Assembly: GCF_018449635.1 (NCBI RefSeq) | Contig: NZ_JAAVUV010000006.1 | Location: forward strand, 412,174-476,173 | From: Caballeronia sp. dw_276 | GTDB taxonomy: Bacteria > Pseudomonadota > Gammaproteobacteria > Burkholderiales > Burkholderiaceae | Reading direction: 5' to 3' | DNA: 64,000 nt | Part shown: positions 48,592 to 57,534 of the stretch, one piece after another | How the letters are laid out: each line of letters opens with the position of its first letter | How positions within the stretch are numbered: position 1 is the stretch's first letter | The notes under the pieces: generated by a model | The model's database searches: none | What the model was told of the DNA's origin: nothing | The model's input: the letters and a program-made list of their open reading frames with translations, nothing else | Position numbers and translations under genes: made by a program

Positions 48592-49050
48592 ATGACATTC
48601 AGCTATGAAGATTTCAACGTTGGAGACGTGGCGGAACTGAGCGCTCACACGTTTTCGAAAGAGGAGATCATCGAATTCGCCGGACGTTATGATCCGCAGC
48701 CTTTTCATCTGAGCGAAGCGGGCGGTGCGGCATCCCCATTTGGCGGCCTGGTCGCGAGCGGATGGAACACCTGTTCTGCCATGATGGGCATTCTTGTGCG
48801 AGACATGCTGGCTGATTCGACATCGATGGGCTCTCCCGGCCTCGATAACATCCGCTGGCTCAAGCCGGTTCGTGTGAATGACACTGTCCGGCTGACGGTG
48901 CGCGTGCTGAGCAAGCGTGTATCGGAAAGCAAGCCGGATCGTGGCATTGTCGGAACGCGTTGGGAGGCCTATAACCAGAACGGCGATCTGGTATTGACGG
49001 TCGATTCGGCTGCTATATTCGGGCTTCGTCATCCGGGAAACACGCAATGA
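48592..49050 (+). CDS. MaoC-like hydratase (first of a pair)
   Basis: A 152-residue hotdog-fold protein of the MaoC/R-hydratase group. The hydratase region reads FAGRYDPQPFHLSE, containing the Asp and His expected at the active site, followed by FGGLVASGWNT. It would hydrate a trans-2-enoyl-CoA produced by the dehydrogenase pair upstream. The ATG follows AAGGAGAACAGGG. Its stop overlaps the next start by 4 bp. Confidence 0.88.
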   Translation: MTFSYEDFNVGDVAELSAHTFSKEEIIEFAGRYDPQPFHLSEAGGAASPFGGLVASGWNTCSAMMGILVRDMLADSTSMGSPGLDNIRWLKPVRVNDTVRLTVRVLSKRVSESKPDRGIVGTRWEAYNQNGDLVLTVDSAAIFGLRHPGNTQ

Positions 49051-49499
49051 CGCTCGCCTCTCCAGCGGATGTGAAGGCCGCGGAAGGCGGCGAGGAATAT
49101 GTGAGCGCGTGGCTGGAGATGGATCAGTCGCGGGTGAACCGGTTCGCGGATGCCACCGACGATCATCAGTGGATTCACGTCGATGTCGAGCGCGCAAAGA
49201 AAGAATCGCCGTTTGGCGGACCGATCGCGCACGGGTTTTTGACGCTGGCGCTTGTGCCGAAATGGCTTGAAGAATGCGTTCCGCTGAAGCAGAAACTTGG
49301 CGTGAATTACGGCACGAACAAGGTTCGGTTCATGTCGCCGGTTTTGGTGGGCTCGAAGTTGAGAGCACGCTTTCTTGCCGAAAAGGTGAATGACGTCGAG
49401 CAGGGCGGTGTGCAAGTCATCTGGCGCGTGACCGTGCAGAAAGAAGGCGTTGAAAAACCGGTTTGCGTCGCTGAGTTCATTACGCGGCATTATTTCTGA
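49047..49499 (+). CDS. MaoC-like hydratase (second of a pair, NodN type)
   Basis: A 150-residue hotdog-fold MaoC protein with FADATDDHQWIHVDVERA followed by FGGPIAHGFLTL. The D-H-Q-x-I-H arrangement is that of NodN-like MaoC proteins. Translationally coupled to the first MaoC gene (ATGA overlap), so the two may form a heteromer. Last gene of the rightward arm; it converges with the leftward arm, 68 bp away. Confidence 0.88.
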   Translation: MTLASPADVKAAEGGEEYVSAWLEMDQSRVNRFADATDDHQWIHVDVERAKKESPFGGPIAHGFLTLALVPKWLEECVPLKQKLGVNYGTNKVRFMSPVLVGSKLRARFLAEKVNDVEQGGVQVIWRVTVQKEGVEKPVCVAEFITRHYF

Positions 49500-49567
49500 A
49501 CCGCGCTGGTCAGGTGACTTCTTGCATAGCGTCAAAGAAGTCACCGGCGGATTCGACCGCTCGACGC

Positions 49568-50782
49568 TCACGCGTACCGGGCCAATTCAAGCTTGGCGAC
49601 AGCATTTCGATGCACTTCATCGGGGCCATCGGCGAGTCTTAAAGTCCGCGCGTGCGCATACGCGTAGGCCAACGGGAAATCATCCGACACCCCTCCGGCG
49701 CCGTGCGCCTGAATCGCCCAGTCAATGACCTGACACGCGATGTTCGGCGCGACTACCTTGATCATCGCGATCTCGCCGCGCGCGCCTTTGTTGCCGACCG
49801 TGTCCATCATGTAGGCGGCTTTCAGCGTAAGCAAACGGGCCTGCTCGATCATGATCCGCGCTTCGGCAATGCGTTCCTGCGTCACACCGTGCGCTGCAAT
49901 CGGCTTGCCGAATGCGACGCGTTGCGATGTCCGTTTGCACATAAGTTCAAGCGCGCGTTCGGCCAATCCGATCAGACGCATGCAATGATGAATGCGTCCA
50001 GGCCCGAGACGCCCCTGGGCGATTTCAAATCCGCGTCCTTCACCAAGCAATACATTCGATGCCGGCACGCGCACGTTATCGAGCGTGATATCCATGTGGC
50101 CGTGCGGGGCGTCGTCGTAACCGAACACCGAAAGCGGTCGATGCACCGTGATACCGGATGAGTCCGCCGGGACGAGGATCATCGATTGTTGCTGATGTTT
50201 CGGGGCCTCGGGGTCGGTCTTGCCCATCACGATATACACCTTGCAACGCGGATCGCCCGCACCCGATGACCACCATTTGTGGCCGTTGATCACGTAGTTG
50301 TCACCGTCACGCACGATGCTGCATTGAATGTTTGTTGCATCGGACGAGGCCACGTCCGGCTCCGTCATCAGGAACGCCGAACGGATCTCGCCTTGCAGCA
50401 GCGGTTCGAGCCATTGCTGCTTCTGCTGATCGCTGCCATAACGTTCGATGGTCTCCATGTTGCCCGTATCCGGCGCGCCGCAATTGAAGACTTCGGGCGC
50501 CCACGGAACACGTCCCATGATCTCGCAAAGCGGCGCGTATTCCAGATTGCTCAAACCGGCGCCACGTTCCGATTCCGGAAGGAAAAGATTCCACAGGCCG
50601 GCATCGCGGGCGTTTTGCTTGAGCGTTTCGATCAGTTCAAGCGGAATCCACGCATCGCCGTTTGCGCGGTTCGCCGCAATTTCCTGGTTGAACGCGCGTT
50701 CGTTCGGATAGATATGCTCATCGAAAAAAGCGGTCAGCTTGTGACGCAACTCCTGCACTTTCGGCGTGTAGTCGAAATTCAT
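49568..50782 (-). CDS. ACAD10/ACAD11-type acyl-CoA dehydrogenase
   Basis: A 404-residue acyl-CoA dehydrogenase of the ACAD10/11 (also LvaC-like) group. Diagnostic segments are [35 protein letters not shown] and [20 protein letters not shown], which closely match animal ACAD11. At the position of the usual catalytic Glu it has Asp385 ([10 protein letters not shown]), as do ACAD10/11. These enzymes act on 4-phosphohydroxyacyl-CoA rather than doing plain alpha,beta-dehydrogenation. It lies 24 bp after the APH kinase gene, the other half of ACAD11. Confidence 0.88.
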   Translation of the reverse strand: MNFDYTPKVQELRHKLTAFFDEHIYPNERAFNQEIAANRANGDAWIPLELIETLKQNARDAGLWNLFLPESERGAGLSNLEYAPLCEIMGRVPWAPEVFNCGAPDTGNMETIERYGSDQQKQQWLEPLLQGEIRSAFLMTEPDVASSDATNIQCSIVRDGDNYVINGHKWWSSGAGDPRCKVYIVMGKTDPEAPKHQQQSMILVPADSSGITVHRPLSVFGYDDAPHGHMDITLDNVRVPASNVLLGEGRGFEIAQGRLGPGRIHHCMRLIGLAERALELMCKRTSQRVAFGKPIAAHGVTQERIAEARIMIEQARLLTLKAAYMMDTVGNKGARGEIAMIKVVAPNIACQVIDWAIQAHGAGGVSDDFPLAYAYAHARTLRLADGPDEVHRNAVAKLELARYA

Positions 50783-50806
50783 CTCGTCTCCTGTTTCCTG
50801 AAGGCC

Positions 50807-51907
50807 TTATCCGGTCACTTTTTGCGCGTACGACCACGCGAGTTCGGCCATCGGTTTGGCGCGTTTGCCTGCATCGATAGCTTGCGCACTTGCCGCCGTG
50901 CCTTCGCTCACGCGCTTCATGATCCCCTGCAAGATCGCGGCGATGCGGAACATGTTGTAGGCTAGGTAGAAGTTCCAGTCGCCCTGGATCTTCAGGCCCG
51001 TGCGTGCGAGATAGTGCGCGACGTAGGTCTGTTCGTCGGGAATGCCGAGCGCCGCCCAGTCGAGCCCGCCGATGCCGCGAAATTGCGTCGGATCGACGTG
51101 CCATGCCATGCAGTGGTAAGCGAAGTCGGCAAGGGGGTCGCCCAGCGTTGACAGTTCCCAGTCGAGCACGGCGAGCACGCGCGGTTCTGTCGGGTGGAAG
51201 ATCAGGTTGTCGAGCCGGAAGTCGCCGTGAACGATCGATACGCTTTCGCCGCCGCGCGGAATATGCTGCGGCAGCCATTCGATCAGCTTGTTCATCGCCT
51301 CGATGGATTCGGTTTCCGATGCAACGTATTGCTTGCTCCATCGGCCGATCTGGCGTTCGAAATAATTGCCGGGCTTGCCATAGGTTTCGAGACCCGCTTG
51401 GGCGATATCCACCGAATGCAACGCCGCGATCACGCGATTCATTTCATCGTAAATGGCGCCGCGTTCGGCAGGTGTCATGCCGGGCAGCGCCTGATCCCAC
51501 AACACACGTCCCTCGATGAACTCCATCACGTAGAACGAGCGGCCAATCACGCTTTCGTCGTCGCATAACGCGAACATTTTCGCGACGGGAACGTCCGTGT
51601 TTGCAAGCGCATCCATCACGCGATATTCGCGATCGATCGCATGCGCCGACGGCAACAGCTTCGCCGCCGGACCCGGCTTCGATCGCATCACGTAACTTCG
51701 TGCGGGCGTGATCAGTTTGAAGGTGGGATTCGACTGGCCGCCGGCGAACTGCTCGACGCTGACGGGTCCGGCGAAATCCTCGATATGTGTTTCGAGCCAC
51801 GCCGATAACGCCGCCATGTCGAACTGTTGCCGCTCGTTGACGGGCCGCGTTCCTTCGAACGCGGAAAAATCCTGCTGTACCGGCAAGGGCGCGTCGTTTG
51901 AAGCCAT
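50807..51907 (-). CDS. APH-family phosphotransferase (ACAD10/11 kinase-domain type)
   Basis: A 366-residue aminoglycoside-phosphotransferase-fold kinase. It has QFAGGQSNPTFKL (53-65), the catalytic loop HGDFRLDN (227-234) and the metal-binding DWE (249-251). The sequence follows the N-terminal kinase domain of ACAD11 (LLPSAHAIDREYRVMDAL; SFYVMEFIEGRV; PGMTPAERGAIY). The likely reaction is phosphorylation of the 4-hydroxyl of 4-hydroxyacyl-CoA, as for LvaA in levulinate catabolism. The ATG at 51907 follows GGAGGAGACAACA. It is not an antibiotic-resistance gene. Confidence 0.88.
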   Translation of the reverse strand: MASNDAPLPVQQDFSAFEGTRPVNERQQFDMAALSAWLETHIEDFAGPVSVEQFAGGQSNPTFKLITPARSYVMRSKPGPAAKLLPSAHAIDREYRVMDALANTDVPVAKMFALCDDESVIGRSFYVMEFIEGRVLWDQALPGMTPAERGAIYDEMNRVIAALHSVDIAQAGLETYGKPGNYFERQIGRWSKQYVASETESIEAMNKLIEWLPQHIPRGGESVSIVHGDFRLDNLIFHPTEPRVLAVLDWELSTLGDPLADFAYHCMAWHVDPTQFRGIGGLDWAALGIPDEQTYVAHYLARTGLKIQGDWNFYLAYNMFRIAAILQGIMKRVSEGTAASAQAIDAGKRAKPMAELAWSYAQKVTG

Positions 51908-51986
51908 TGTTGTCTCCTCCGATTTTGCGTACATCTTGTGGGCAGCAGCGTCGCGCTTCAAGGCGCTGTTGTCGCCGCACGCTTGA

Positions 51987-52712
51987 TTACTTCAGGACCG
52001 ATGTGTATCGCACGAATTGTTCGTAGAGCAATTCCATGGTCGTGTTGCGTACGGTTGCGTGAAGCGGCGAGGGCGGCGAGTGATTCAGCGCGCGGATGAC
52101 CCAGTCGCCGGGTTTGTTGCCAACGTCGAGCGCGTTGATGCAACCTGTCGTCTGCGATAAATGCCCGAAGAACATGCGGCCGCCACCCGTGATCGCGTGC
52201 GATAACAACGCCCGGTTGACCCCGCCGTGCAGCACGAGCAACGCCGTGTCCCACGATCCATCGTCACGTAGCCGCTGCAACGGCGGCACCACGCGATCCA
52301 TCAATTCGCCGATGGTCTCGCCGCCAAGGAACGCCGTCGTCTCGGGCACGATGCCGTCAAACACGCTAAGAAACGCGCGCTCGAAATCCTTTGGCGGCAG
52401 GTTGCTCAATCGGCCGCCACGAATCTCTTCCCATTCCGGCCAGACATCGATTTCGATTTCCTGAGCCGTTTCAGCCAGCACGCGTTGTGCCGTCTCGAGC
52501 GTTCTAGGCAGGCCGCTGACGATGACTTTATCGAAGCGAATCTGTTGCGCCTCGAACGCGCGTCCGGCCGCGGTGGCTTCGGCCCGCCCGCGCTCGTTGA
52601 GCGGCACATTGATTGGATCGATGGCGCGGCCGGTGGCATCGAAATACGTGACGTCGCCGTGACGCATCAAAAAGATGCGGCGGCGTTTGGGGAGTTCGTA
52701 GGCTGTCGACAT
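51987..52712 (-). CDS. histidine phosphatase family protein
   Basis: A 241-residue phosphoglycerate-mutase-like phosphatase with the phospho-acceptor motif LMRHGD (Arg17-His18-Gly19) and a second catalytic His in LVLHGGVNRALLS. Its ATG overlaps the stop of the enoyl-CoA hydratase gene by one base (TAATG). In this operon it sits next to the APH kinase, so a role in removing or recycling phosphorylated intermediates is plausible. The substrate is not predictable from sequence. Confidence 0.87.
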   Translation of the reverse strand: MSTAYELPKRRRIFLMRHGDVTYFDATGRAIDPINVPLNERGRAEATAAGRAFEAQQIRFDKVIVSGLPRTLETAQRVLAETAQEIEIDVWPEWEEIRGGRLSNLPPKDFERAFLSVFDGIVPETTAFLGGETIGELMDRVVPPLQRLRDDGSWDTALLVLHGGVNRALLSHAITGGGRMFFGHLSQTTGCINALDVGNKPGDWVIRALNHSPPSPLHATVRNTTMELLYEQFVRYTSVLK

Positions 52713-53500
52713 TATTTGTAGAGCGGTGGCCGCTTCTCGAGGAACGCGTTGATGCCTTCGAGCGCGTTGCCGTTATAGAGCGCATCGACGAAACCATCGC
52801 GTTCGGCATCGAGTTGTTCGGCGAGCGATTGTGTTTCCGCCGATGCGATCAGCGTCTTGATCTGCGCCAGCGCTTTCGGCGCCATGCGGCCGAGTTCATC
52901 GGCCCAGGCGATGGCGGTATCGAGCGCTGCGCCCGGTTTCGTCACGCGATTCACTACGCCAACTTCGTGCAGACGCGTGGCGCCGATCGGCTTCGCTTCC
53001 AGCAGGATTTCGGTGGCAAGCGCGCGGGGCAATGCACGCGTCAGAAACCACGAACCGCCGCCATCGGGCGTAAGACCAACGCGCGCGTACGACATGACGA
53101 ACTTGGCGTCATCGGCGGCAACCAGCAGGTCGCAGGCCAATGCCAATGAAAACCCCGCGCCCGCGGCCGCGCCTTCCACGGCCGCAATCACCGGCTTGGT
53201 GGAGGACCGCAATGCCACGATCCATTCGCCCAGCATGTCGATGCTCGCCGCTTGCACCGACGGATCTTTCGCGCGATTTTCAAGGAGACGGTTGAGATTG
53301 CCGCCGGCGCAAAAGAAGTTGTCGGCGCCGGTCAGGACGATTGCGCGCACAGACGTATCGCGCTCGGCTGTGTTCATCGCTTCGATCCCGGCTGCGTACA
53401 TGTCCGGGTGCAATGCGTTGCGTGCGCCCGGATTGGACAACTTCAACACGAGCGTGGTGTCGCTTTCGGCCGGCCGGGCGGAGAGCAATTCGGCGCTCAT
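52712..53500 (-). CDS. enoyl-CoA hydratase/isomerase family protein
   Basis: A 262-residue crotonase-fold protein. The oxyanion-hole segments are GADNFFCAGGNLNRLLE and AAVEGAAAGAGFSLALACDL, with a C-terminal trimerisation region ending in the usual FLEKRPPLYK. It would hydrate trans-2-enoyl-CoA to 3-hydroxyacyl-CoA for the dehydrogenase encoded just upstream. Overlaps: 4 bp with that gene and 1 bp with the phosphatase gene. Confidence 0.92.
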   Translation of the reverse strand: MSAELLSARPAESDTTLVLKLSNPGARNALHPDMYAAGIEAMNTAERDTSVRAIVLTGADNFFCAGGNLNRLLENRAKDPSVQAASIDMLGEWIVALRSSTKPVIAAVEGAAAGAGFSLALACDLLVAADDAKFVMSYARVGLTPDGGGSWFLTRALPRALATEILLEAKPIGATRLHEVGVVNRVTKPGAALDTAIAWADELGRMAPKALAQIKTLIASAETQSLAEQLDAERDGFVDALYNGNALEGINAFLEKRPPLYK

Positions 53501-55038
53501 TCTGCGGCCTCATCGAAGGTAAGCGACAGGCCGAGCTGCGCGCGACGCGTCAACCACGGCGATGGCCGATAGCGCGGATCGCCCAGCACGCTCTGGATAT
53601 TGCGCAGGATGGTGAGGATGGTCGTTGCGCCGAGCGCGTCGCCGAGCGCGAGCGGACCACGCGGATAACCCAGGCCTAGCGTCACGGCGAGATCGATATC
53701 GGCGGGCGTCGCGATGCGTTGCTGCGCAATATCGCAACCGATATTCACGATGGTCGCCACCACCCGTTGCGCGACGAATCCAGTGGAATCGCGGATCACG
53801 GTGACGGGCACGCCATCGAAAGCGAAGAGGGCGTGCGCGGCGTCGCGGAATTCGGCCGTGGTCGCGGGCGTTGTCATGATGGTGCGGCGGGCGGCATCGG
53901 CGAGCGGAAAGAGCGTGTCGATGGCAACCGTGCGCGCCGCATCCAGCTTCTCCGCGACGCACGCCGTGGTTGCATCGTGCCCGAGCGGCGTGACGATGAT
54001 CAGCGAATCCGGCGCAGGCGTGCCGCCGGTATCGATTGTCACGTTCGTTTCCATCTTCGCAATCAGCTTGAACACTTCCTCGCGCGCATGGACCGAGGCA
54101 CGACTCACCCACACGCGACGCGGCAACGTGGTTGGCGCGGGTGCTTCTTCAGGCGTCTGCTGCTTGCCATCTACATATTTATAGAAACCTTCGCCTACCT
54201 TGCGTCCGATCAAACCGCCCGCGAGTCGCGTACCGGTGATGGGCGACGGCGTGAACCTGGGTTCTTCATAGAACTGGTGATAAATCGATTCCATCACCGG
54301 ATGCGACACGTCGAGGGCGGTGAGATCGAGCAGTTCGAACGGACCGAGCCTGAAGCCGGCTTGCTCGCGCATGATCCGGTCGATATCCACAAAACTCGCG
54401 ACGCCTTCACTTGCGATCCGCAAGCCTTCGGTATTCATGCCGCGCCCGGCGTGATTCACGATAAACCCCGGCATGTCCTTCGCGCGGACCGCCGTGTGGC
54501 CCATCTTGCGGCCGAGGGCCATGAGCGCATCGCCGGCGGCGGGGTCCCCACGCAGGCCGTCGATCACCTCGACCACTTTCATCAGCGGCACGGGGTTGAA
54601 GAAATGCAGGCCGACCACGCGCTCGGGCTTCGTGGACCCAGCGGCGATCGCGGTAATGGATAGCGACGACGTGTTCGACGCCAGGATGCAATCATCGCGA
54701 ACAATGCCTTCCAGCTCGCGGAACAACTCGCGCTTGACGTCGAGCTTCTCCACGATCGCTTCGATCACGACATCGCAATCGGCAAGATCGCTGATCGCGT
54801 CAGCCGCATGAATTCTGGCCAGTGCGTCGTGTGCGTCGGCTTCGGTAAGCTTGCCTTTTGCGGCGAGTTTGTTCAGGGTATCGGCGAGGAACTCGCGCGC
54901 GGCGATGATGGCTTGCTTGTTGGCATCGTAGAGACGCACGGTCAGGCCGCCCGTCGCCGCGATCTGCGCAATACCCCGCCCCATCGCGCCGCTGCCCACC
55001 ACGCCTAACGTTCGAATCTCTGTGTCGCGAAAACTCAT
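53497..55038 (-). CDS. 3-hydroxyacyl-CoA dehydrogenase (PaaH-like)
   Basis: A 513-residue NAD-dependent dehydrogenase. The Rossmann motif GSGAMG is at residues 15-20, SNTSSLSI and the catalytic-His block GLHFFNPVPLMKVVEVI lie in the N-terminal half, and a second 3HCDH C-terminal-like domain occupies about 400-505, as in PaaH/PaaC proteins. It oxidises 3-hydroxyacyl-CoA to 3-ketoacyl-CoA. The ATG at 55038 is preferred, as an in-frame GTG at 55050 overlaps the AAGGAG site. First gene of the five-gene leftward operon. Confidence 0.93.
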   Translation of the reverse strand: MSFRDTEIRTLGVVGSGAMGRGIAQIAATGGLTVRLYDANKQAIIAAREFLADTLNKLAAKGKLTEADAHDALARIHAADAISDLADCDVVIEAIVEKLDVKRELFRELEGIVRDDCILASNTSSLSITAIAAGSTKPERVVGLHFFNPVPLMKVVEVIDGLRGDPAAGDALMALGRKMGHTAVRAKDMPGFIVNHAGRGMNTEGLRIASEGVASFVDIDRIMREQAGFRLGPFELLDLTALDVSHPVMESIYHQFYEEPRFTPSPITGTRLAGGLIGRKVGEGFYKYVDGKQQTPEEAPAPTTLPRRVWVSRASVHAREEVFKLIAKMETNVTIDTGGTPAPDSLIIVTPLGHDATTACVAEKLDAARTVAIDTLFPLADAARRTIMTTPATTAEFRDAAHALFAFDGVPVTVIRDSTGFVAQRVVATIVNIGCDIAQQRIATPADIDLAVTLGLGYPRGPLALGDALGATTILTILRNIQSVLGDPRYRPSPWLTRRAQLGLSLTFDEAAE

Positions 55039-55068
55039 GGTGTGTCTCACTCCTTATTTTGCTAGATT

Positions 55069-55082
55069 AGCACGATCGTGCT
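55069..55082. promoter_or_regulatory. 14-bp perfect palindrome, TetR-type operator candidate
   Basis: AGCACGATCGTGCT is a perfect palindrome centred in the 118-bp space between the leftward 3-hydroxyacyl-CoA dehydrogenase operon and the rightward GST gene. Size, symmetry and position fit a dimeric repressor, probably TetR-family, controlling one or both directions. Confidence 0.6.
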
Positions 55083-55156
55083 GTTAGTGAGATGGCCCGC
55101 ATGGCCGTCGATTGTCTGCGTTACTTAAAAATCAAGACGTTACTGGAGATCTCGCA

Positions 55157-55816
55157 ATGCTCAAGCTGTATGGTTTTCCGTTGTCCAACTACGTGAACAA
55201 GGTGAAGTTCGTGCTGCTCGAACATGGCATTGCGTTCGAGGAGGTGCGCGCCAATTTCGGCCAGGATGAAGCGACGCTCGCGCTATCGCCACTCGGCAAG
55301 GTTCCGTACATCGAGACCGAAAACGGGTCGCTGTGCGAGTCGCAGGTGATCATCGAGTATCTGGCGAGCGCGTACCCGGACAAGCCCATCTTTTCCGCCG
55401 ATCCGTTCATGGCCGCCAAGGAGCGCGAGATGATTGCGTTCATCGAGCTGCATCTGGAACTGGTCGCGCGCGACCTCTATAAACAAGCGTTTTTCGGCGG
55501 CACCGTGACCGATTACACGAAGACGCGCGCCGAAAAAAAGCTTCGTCACGGTATCGCGGGATTGAAGCGGATCGCGAAGTTCGAGCCGTACGCGCTCGGC
55601 ACGACCTTCAGTATCGCCGATGTCAGTGCGTTCGTGAATTTGCCGCTCATCGGCCTGACAACGAAAGCGGTTTATGGCGCGGATTTCCTGCTGGAAGCGG
55701 GTATCGACTGGAAGGCGCACAACAAGCGCGTGGGGGAACGGCCGGCCGCACAGAAAGTGACGGCCGACCGCCTCGCGTTCATGGACGCGCAGAAAAAAGA
55801 ACTACCGAAGATTTAA
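55157..55816 (+). CDS. glutathione S-transferase family protein
   Basis: A 219-residue GST. The N-terminal thioredoxin-fold domain begins LKLYGFPLSNYVNKVKFVL and has the glutathione-binding SPLGKVPYIE...ESQVI region (about 51-70). A helical C-terminal domain follows. The ATG at 55157 follows CTGGAGATCTC. Divergent from the hydroxyacyl-CoA operon across the palindrome, so the two may share a regulator. Substrate unknown. Confidence 0.9.
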   Translation: MLKLYGFPLSNYVNKVKFVLLEHGIAFEEVRANFGQDEATLALSPLGKVPYIETENGSLCESQVIIEYLASAYPDKPIFSADPFMAAKEREMIAFIELHLELVARDLYKQAFFGGTVTDYTKTRAEKKLRHGIAGLKRIAKFEPYALGTTFSIADVSAFVNLPLIGLTTKAVYGADFLLEAGIDWKAHNKRVGERPAAQKVTADRLAFMDAQKKELPKI

Positions 55817-55820
55817 AGCT

Positions 55821-57002
55821 TTACAGGCTCGCGAGGCGATCGAGCGCGGTGCGCAGCGTCTCTTCTTTCTTCGCGAAGCAAAAGCGCACGACGCCCGATT
55901 CATGGCTCTCATGATAGAACGCAGACACGGGAATGGCCGCGACGCCGATCTCGCTTGTGAGCCATTGCGAGAACTCGGCCTCGGGCAGGTCGCTGATGGC
56001 CGAATAGTCTACGCATTGGAAATACGTGCCGTCGCAAGGCAGCAATTTGAAGCGCGAGTTCGCCAGGCCCGCGCGGAAGAAGTCGCGCTTTTGCTGATAG
56101 AACGCCGGCAGATCCATATAAGGCGCCGGGTCCTTCAAGTATTGCGCGATGCCCACCTGCATCGGCGTATTCACGGTGAAGACGTTGAACTGATGGACTT
56201 TGCGGAATTCCGCCGTGAGCGCAGCGGGTGCGGCGACATAGCCAACCTTCCAGCCCGTCACGTGAAACGTCTTGCCGAAACTCGACACCACGAAGCTGCG
56301 CGCAGCCAGATCCGGATATCGCGAGACGCTTTCATGTGGCGCGCCGTCGAAGACCATGTGTTCGTAGACTTCGTCGGAGAGGATCAGCACGTCGGTGCCG
56401 CGCATGATCTCGTCGAGCTTTTGCATGTCGGCGGCGCGCCAGACACGGCCCGTCGGGTTATGCGGCGTGTTGATGATCAGCAGGCGCGTTTTCGGCGTGA
56501 TCGCGGCGGCGATCTTGTCGAAGGGGAGGGCGTAGTCCGGCGCTTCCAGCGATACAAACACCGGCTTGCCGCCCGCCAGTTCGATTGCCGGGACGTAGCA
56601 GTCATACATCGGCTCGATCACGACGACTTCATCGCCCGGATGCACGCAGCACAAAATGGCCGTGAGGATCGCCTGAGTCGCGCCGGCCGTGACCGTGATT
56701 TCGCGCTCGATATCGTATTTGCGTCCGTACAGCCGCTCGATCTTTTCGCTGATCGCGTGACGCAGCGGCGCGGCGCCGGCCATCGGCGGGTACTGGTTGT
56801 GGCCGTCGCGCATGGCGTTCGCGACCGCGTCCACAATGCGTGGATCGCACGCGAAATCCGGAAATCCCTGGCCCAGGTTGACCGCGCCTTTTTGCGCCGC
56901 GAGCGCGCTCATGACCGTGAAGATCGTCGTGCCCACGTTCGGCAGGCGTGAAGTGATAGCGGGAACGGCGGCGGAATGCGGGAGGTCGTGCGAGGCGTTC
57001 AT
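55821..57002 (-). CDS. PLP-dependent aminotransferase (methionine/KAT-like)
   Basis: A 393-residue class I/II aminotransferase. It has the PLP lysine Lys244 (SSFGKTFHVTGWKVG), NPTG at 182-185, and Asp210/Tyr213 in LSDEVYEH. It resembles YbdL-type methionine aminotransferases and kynurenine aminotransferases. The ATG at 57002 is chosen; upstream open codons overlap the PIN gene. Convergent with GST, with 4 bp between stops. Confidence 0.92.
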   Translation of the reverse strand: MNASHDLPHSAAVPAITSRLPNVGTTIFTVMSALAAQKGAVNLGQGFPDFACDPRIVDAVANAMRDGHNQYPPMAGAAPLRHAISEKIERLYGRKYDIEREITVTAGATQAILTAILCCVHPGDEVVVIEPMYDCYVPAIELAGGKPVFVSLEAPDYALPFDKIAAAITPKTRLLIINTPHNPTGRVWRAADMQKLDEIMRGTDVLILSDEVYEHMVFDGAPHESVSRYPDLAARSFVVSSFGKTFHVTGWKVGYVAAPAALTAEFRKVHQFNVFTVNTPMQVGIAQYLKDPAPYMDLPAFYQQKRDFFRAGLANSRFKLLPCDGTYFQCVDYSAISDLPEAEFSQWLTSEIGVAAIPVSAFYHESHESGVVRFCFAKKEETLRTALDRLASL

Positions 57003-57042
57003 AGTGTGGTCGATCGGCTGCGCTGGAGGAATGTGGCTTATT

Positions 57043-57534
57043 TTAAACGTCGATTGCGTTCGTTTCCGCATTGGCCTCAAAGTGCGCTTCAAGGCTGACG
57101 ACGAAAGGTGCGGGCTGCGCGATGCGAAAGCCGAAATCACGCGCCGTGCGTTTTGCGAGTTTGAGCAGTGCCCGATCCTTCGATACCAGCCAGTCCGCCT
57201 TGATGGCGTGCGCCAGTTCGAGGAATTTCTGATCGTCGCGATCCTTGCATTTCGGCAGCGGCGGGGCGTCGTCGGGCAACGGTTCGATTTCGACTAATTG
57301 GGAAAGCCGCGCGACCGTTTCCAGCGCCTTCGCCTTGTCCACGGCAAAACGGACGAATTGCGGATAGTCCAGCACGTATGTCAGTTCTTTCAGGCAACGC
57401 GCATCGATCAACGCTTCCAGCGTGCCGGCTTCGAGCGCGGCACGAATGGGGCGGGAATTGGGGTCATCGAATACGAGAATGTCGATCCACACATTCGAAT
57501 CGAGCACGGCGCGCCACGCGGGGGATTTTTTCAT
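57043..57534 (-). CDS. PIN domain protein (putative toxin, COG1569-like)
   Basis: A 163-residue PIN-domain protein with acidic residues placed as in Mg2+-dependent ribonucleases: Asp12 in VLDSNVWID, then [11 protein letters not shown], then VSKDRALL. Such proteins are usually annotated as the toxin of a PIN-type toxin-antitoxin pair. No antitoxin-like small gene adjoins it. An earlier ATG at 57576, 9 bp after AGGGG, is an alternative start. The aminotransferase gene follows 40 bp downstream. Confidence 0.8.
   Translation of the reverse strand: MKKSPAWRAVLDSNVWIDILVFDDPNSRPIRAALEAGTLEALIDARCLKELTYVLDYPQFVRFAVDKAKALETVARLSQLVEIEPLPDDAPPLPKCKDRDDQKFLELAHAIKADWLVSKDRALLKLAKRTARDFGFRIAQPAPFVVSLEAHFEANAETNAIDV

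Noticed and set aside
50807..51907. Aminoglycoside phosphotransferase (antibiotic resistance) reading of the APH-fold gene
   Set aside because: Sequence blocks match the ACAD11 kinase domain and the gene lies in an acyl-CoA operon; resistance is not supported.
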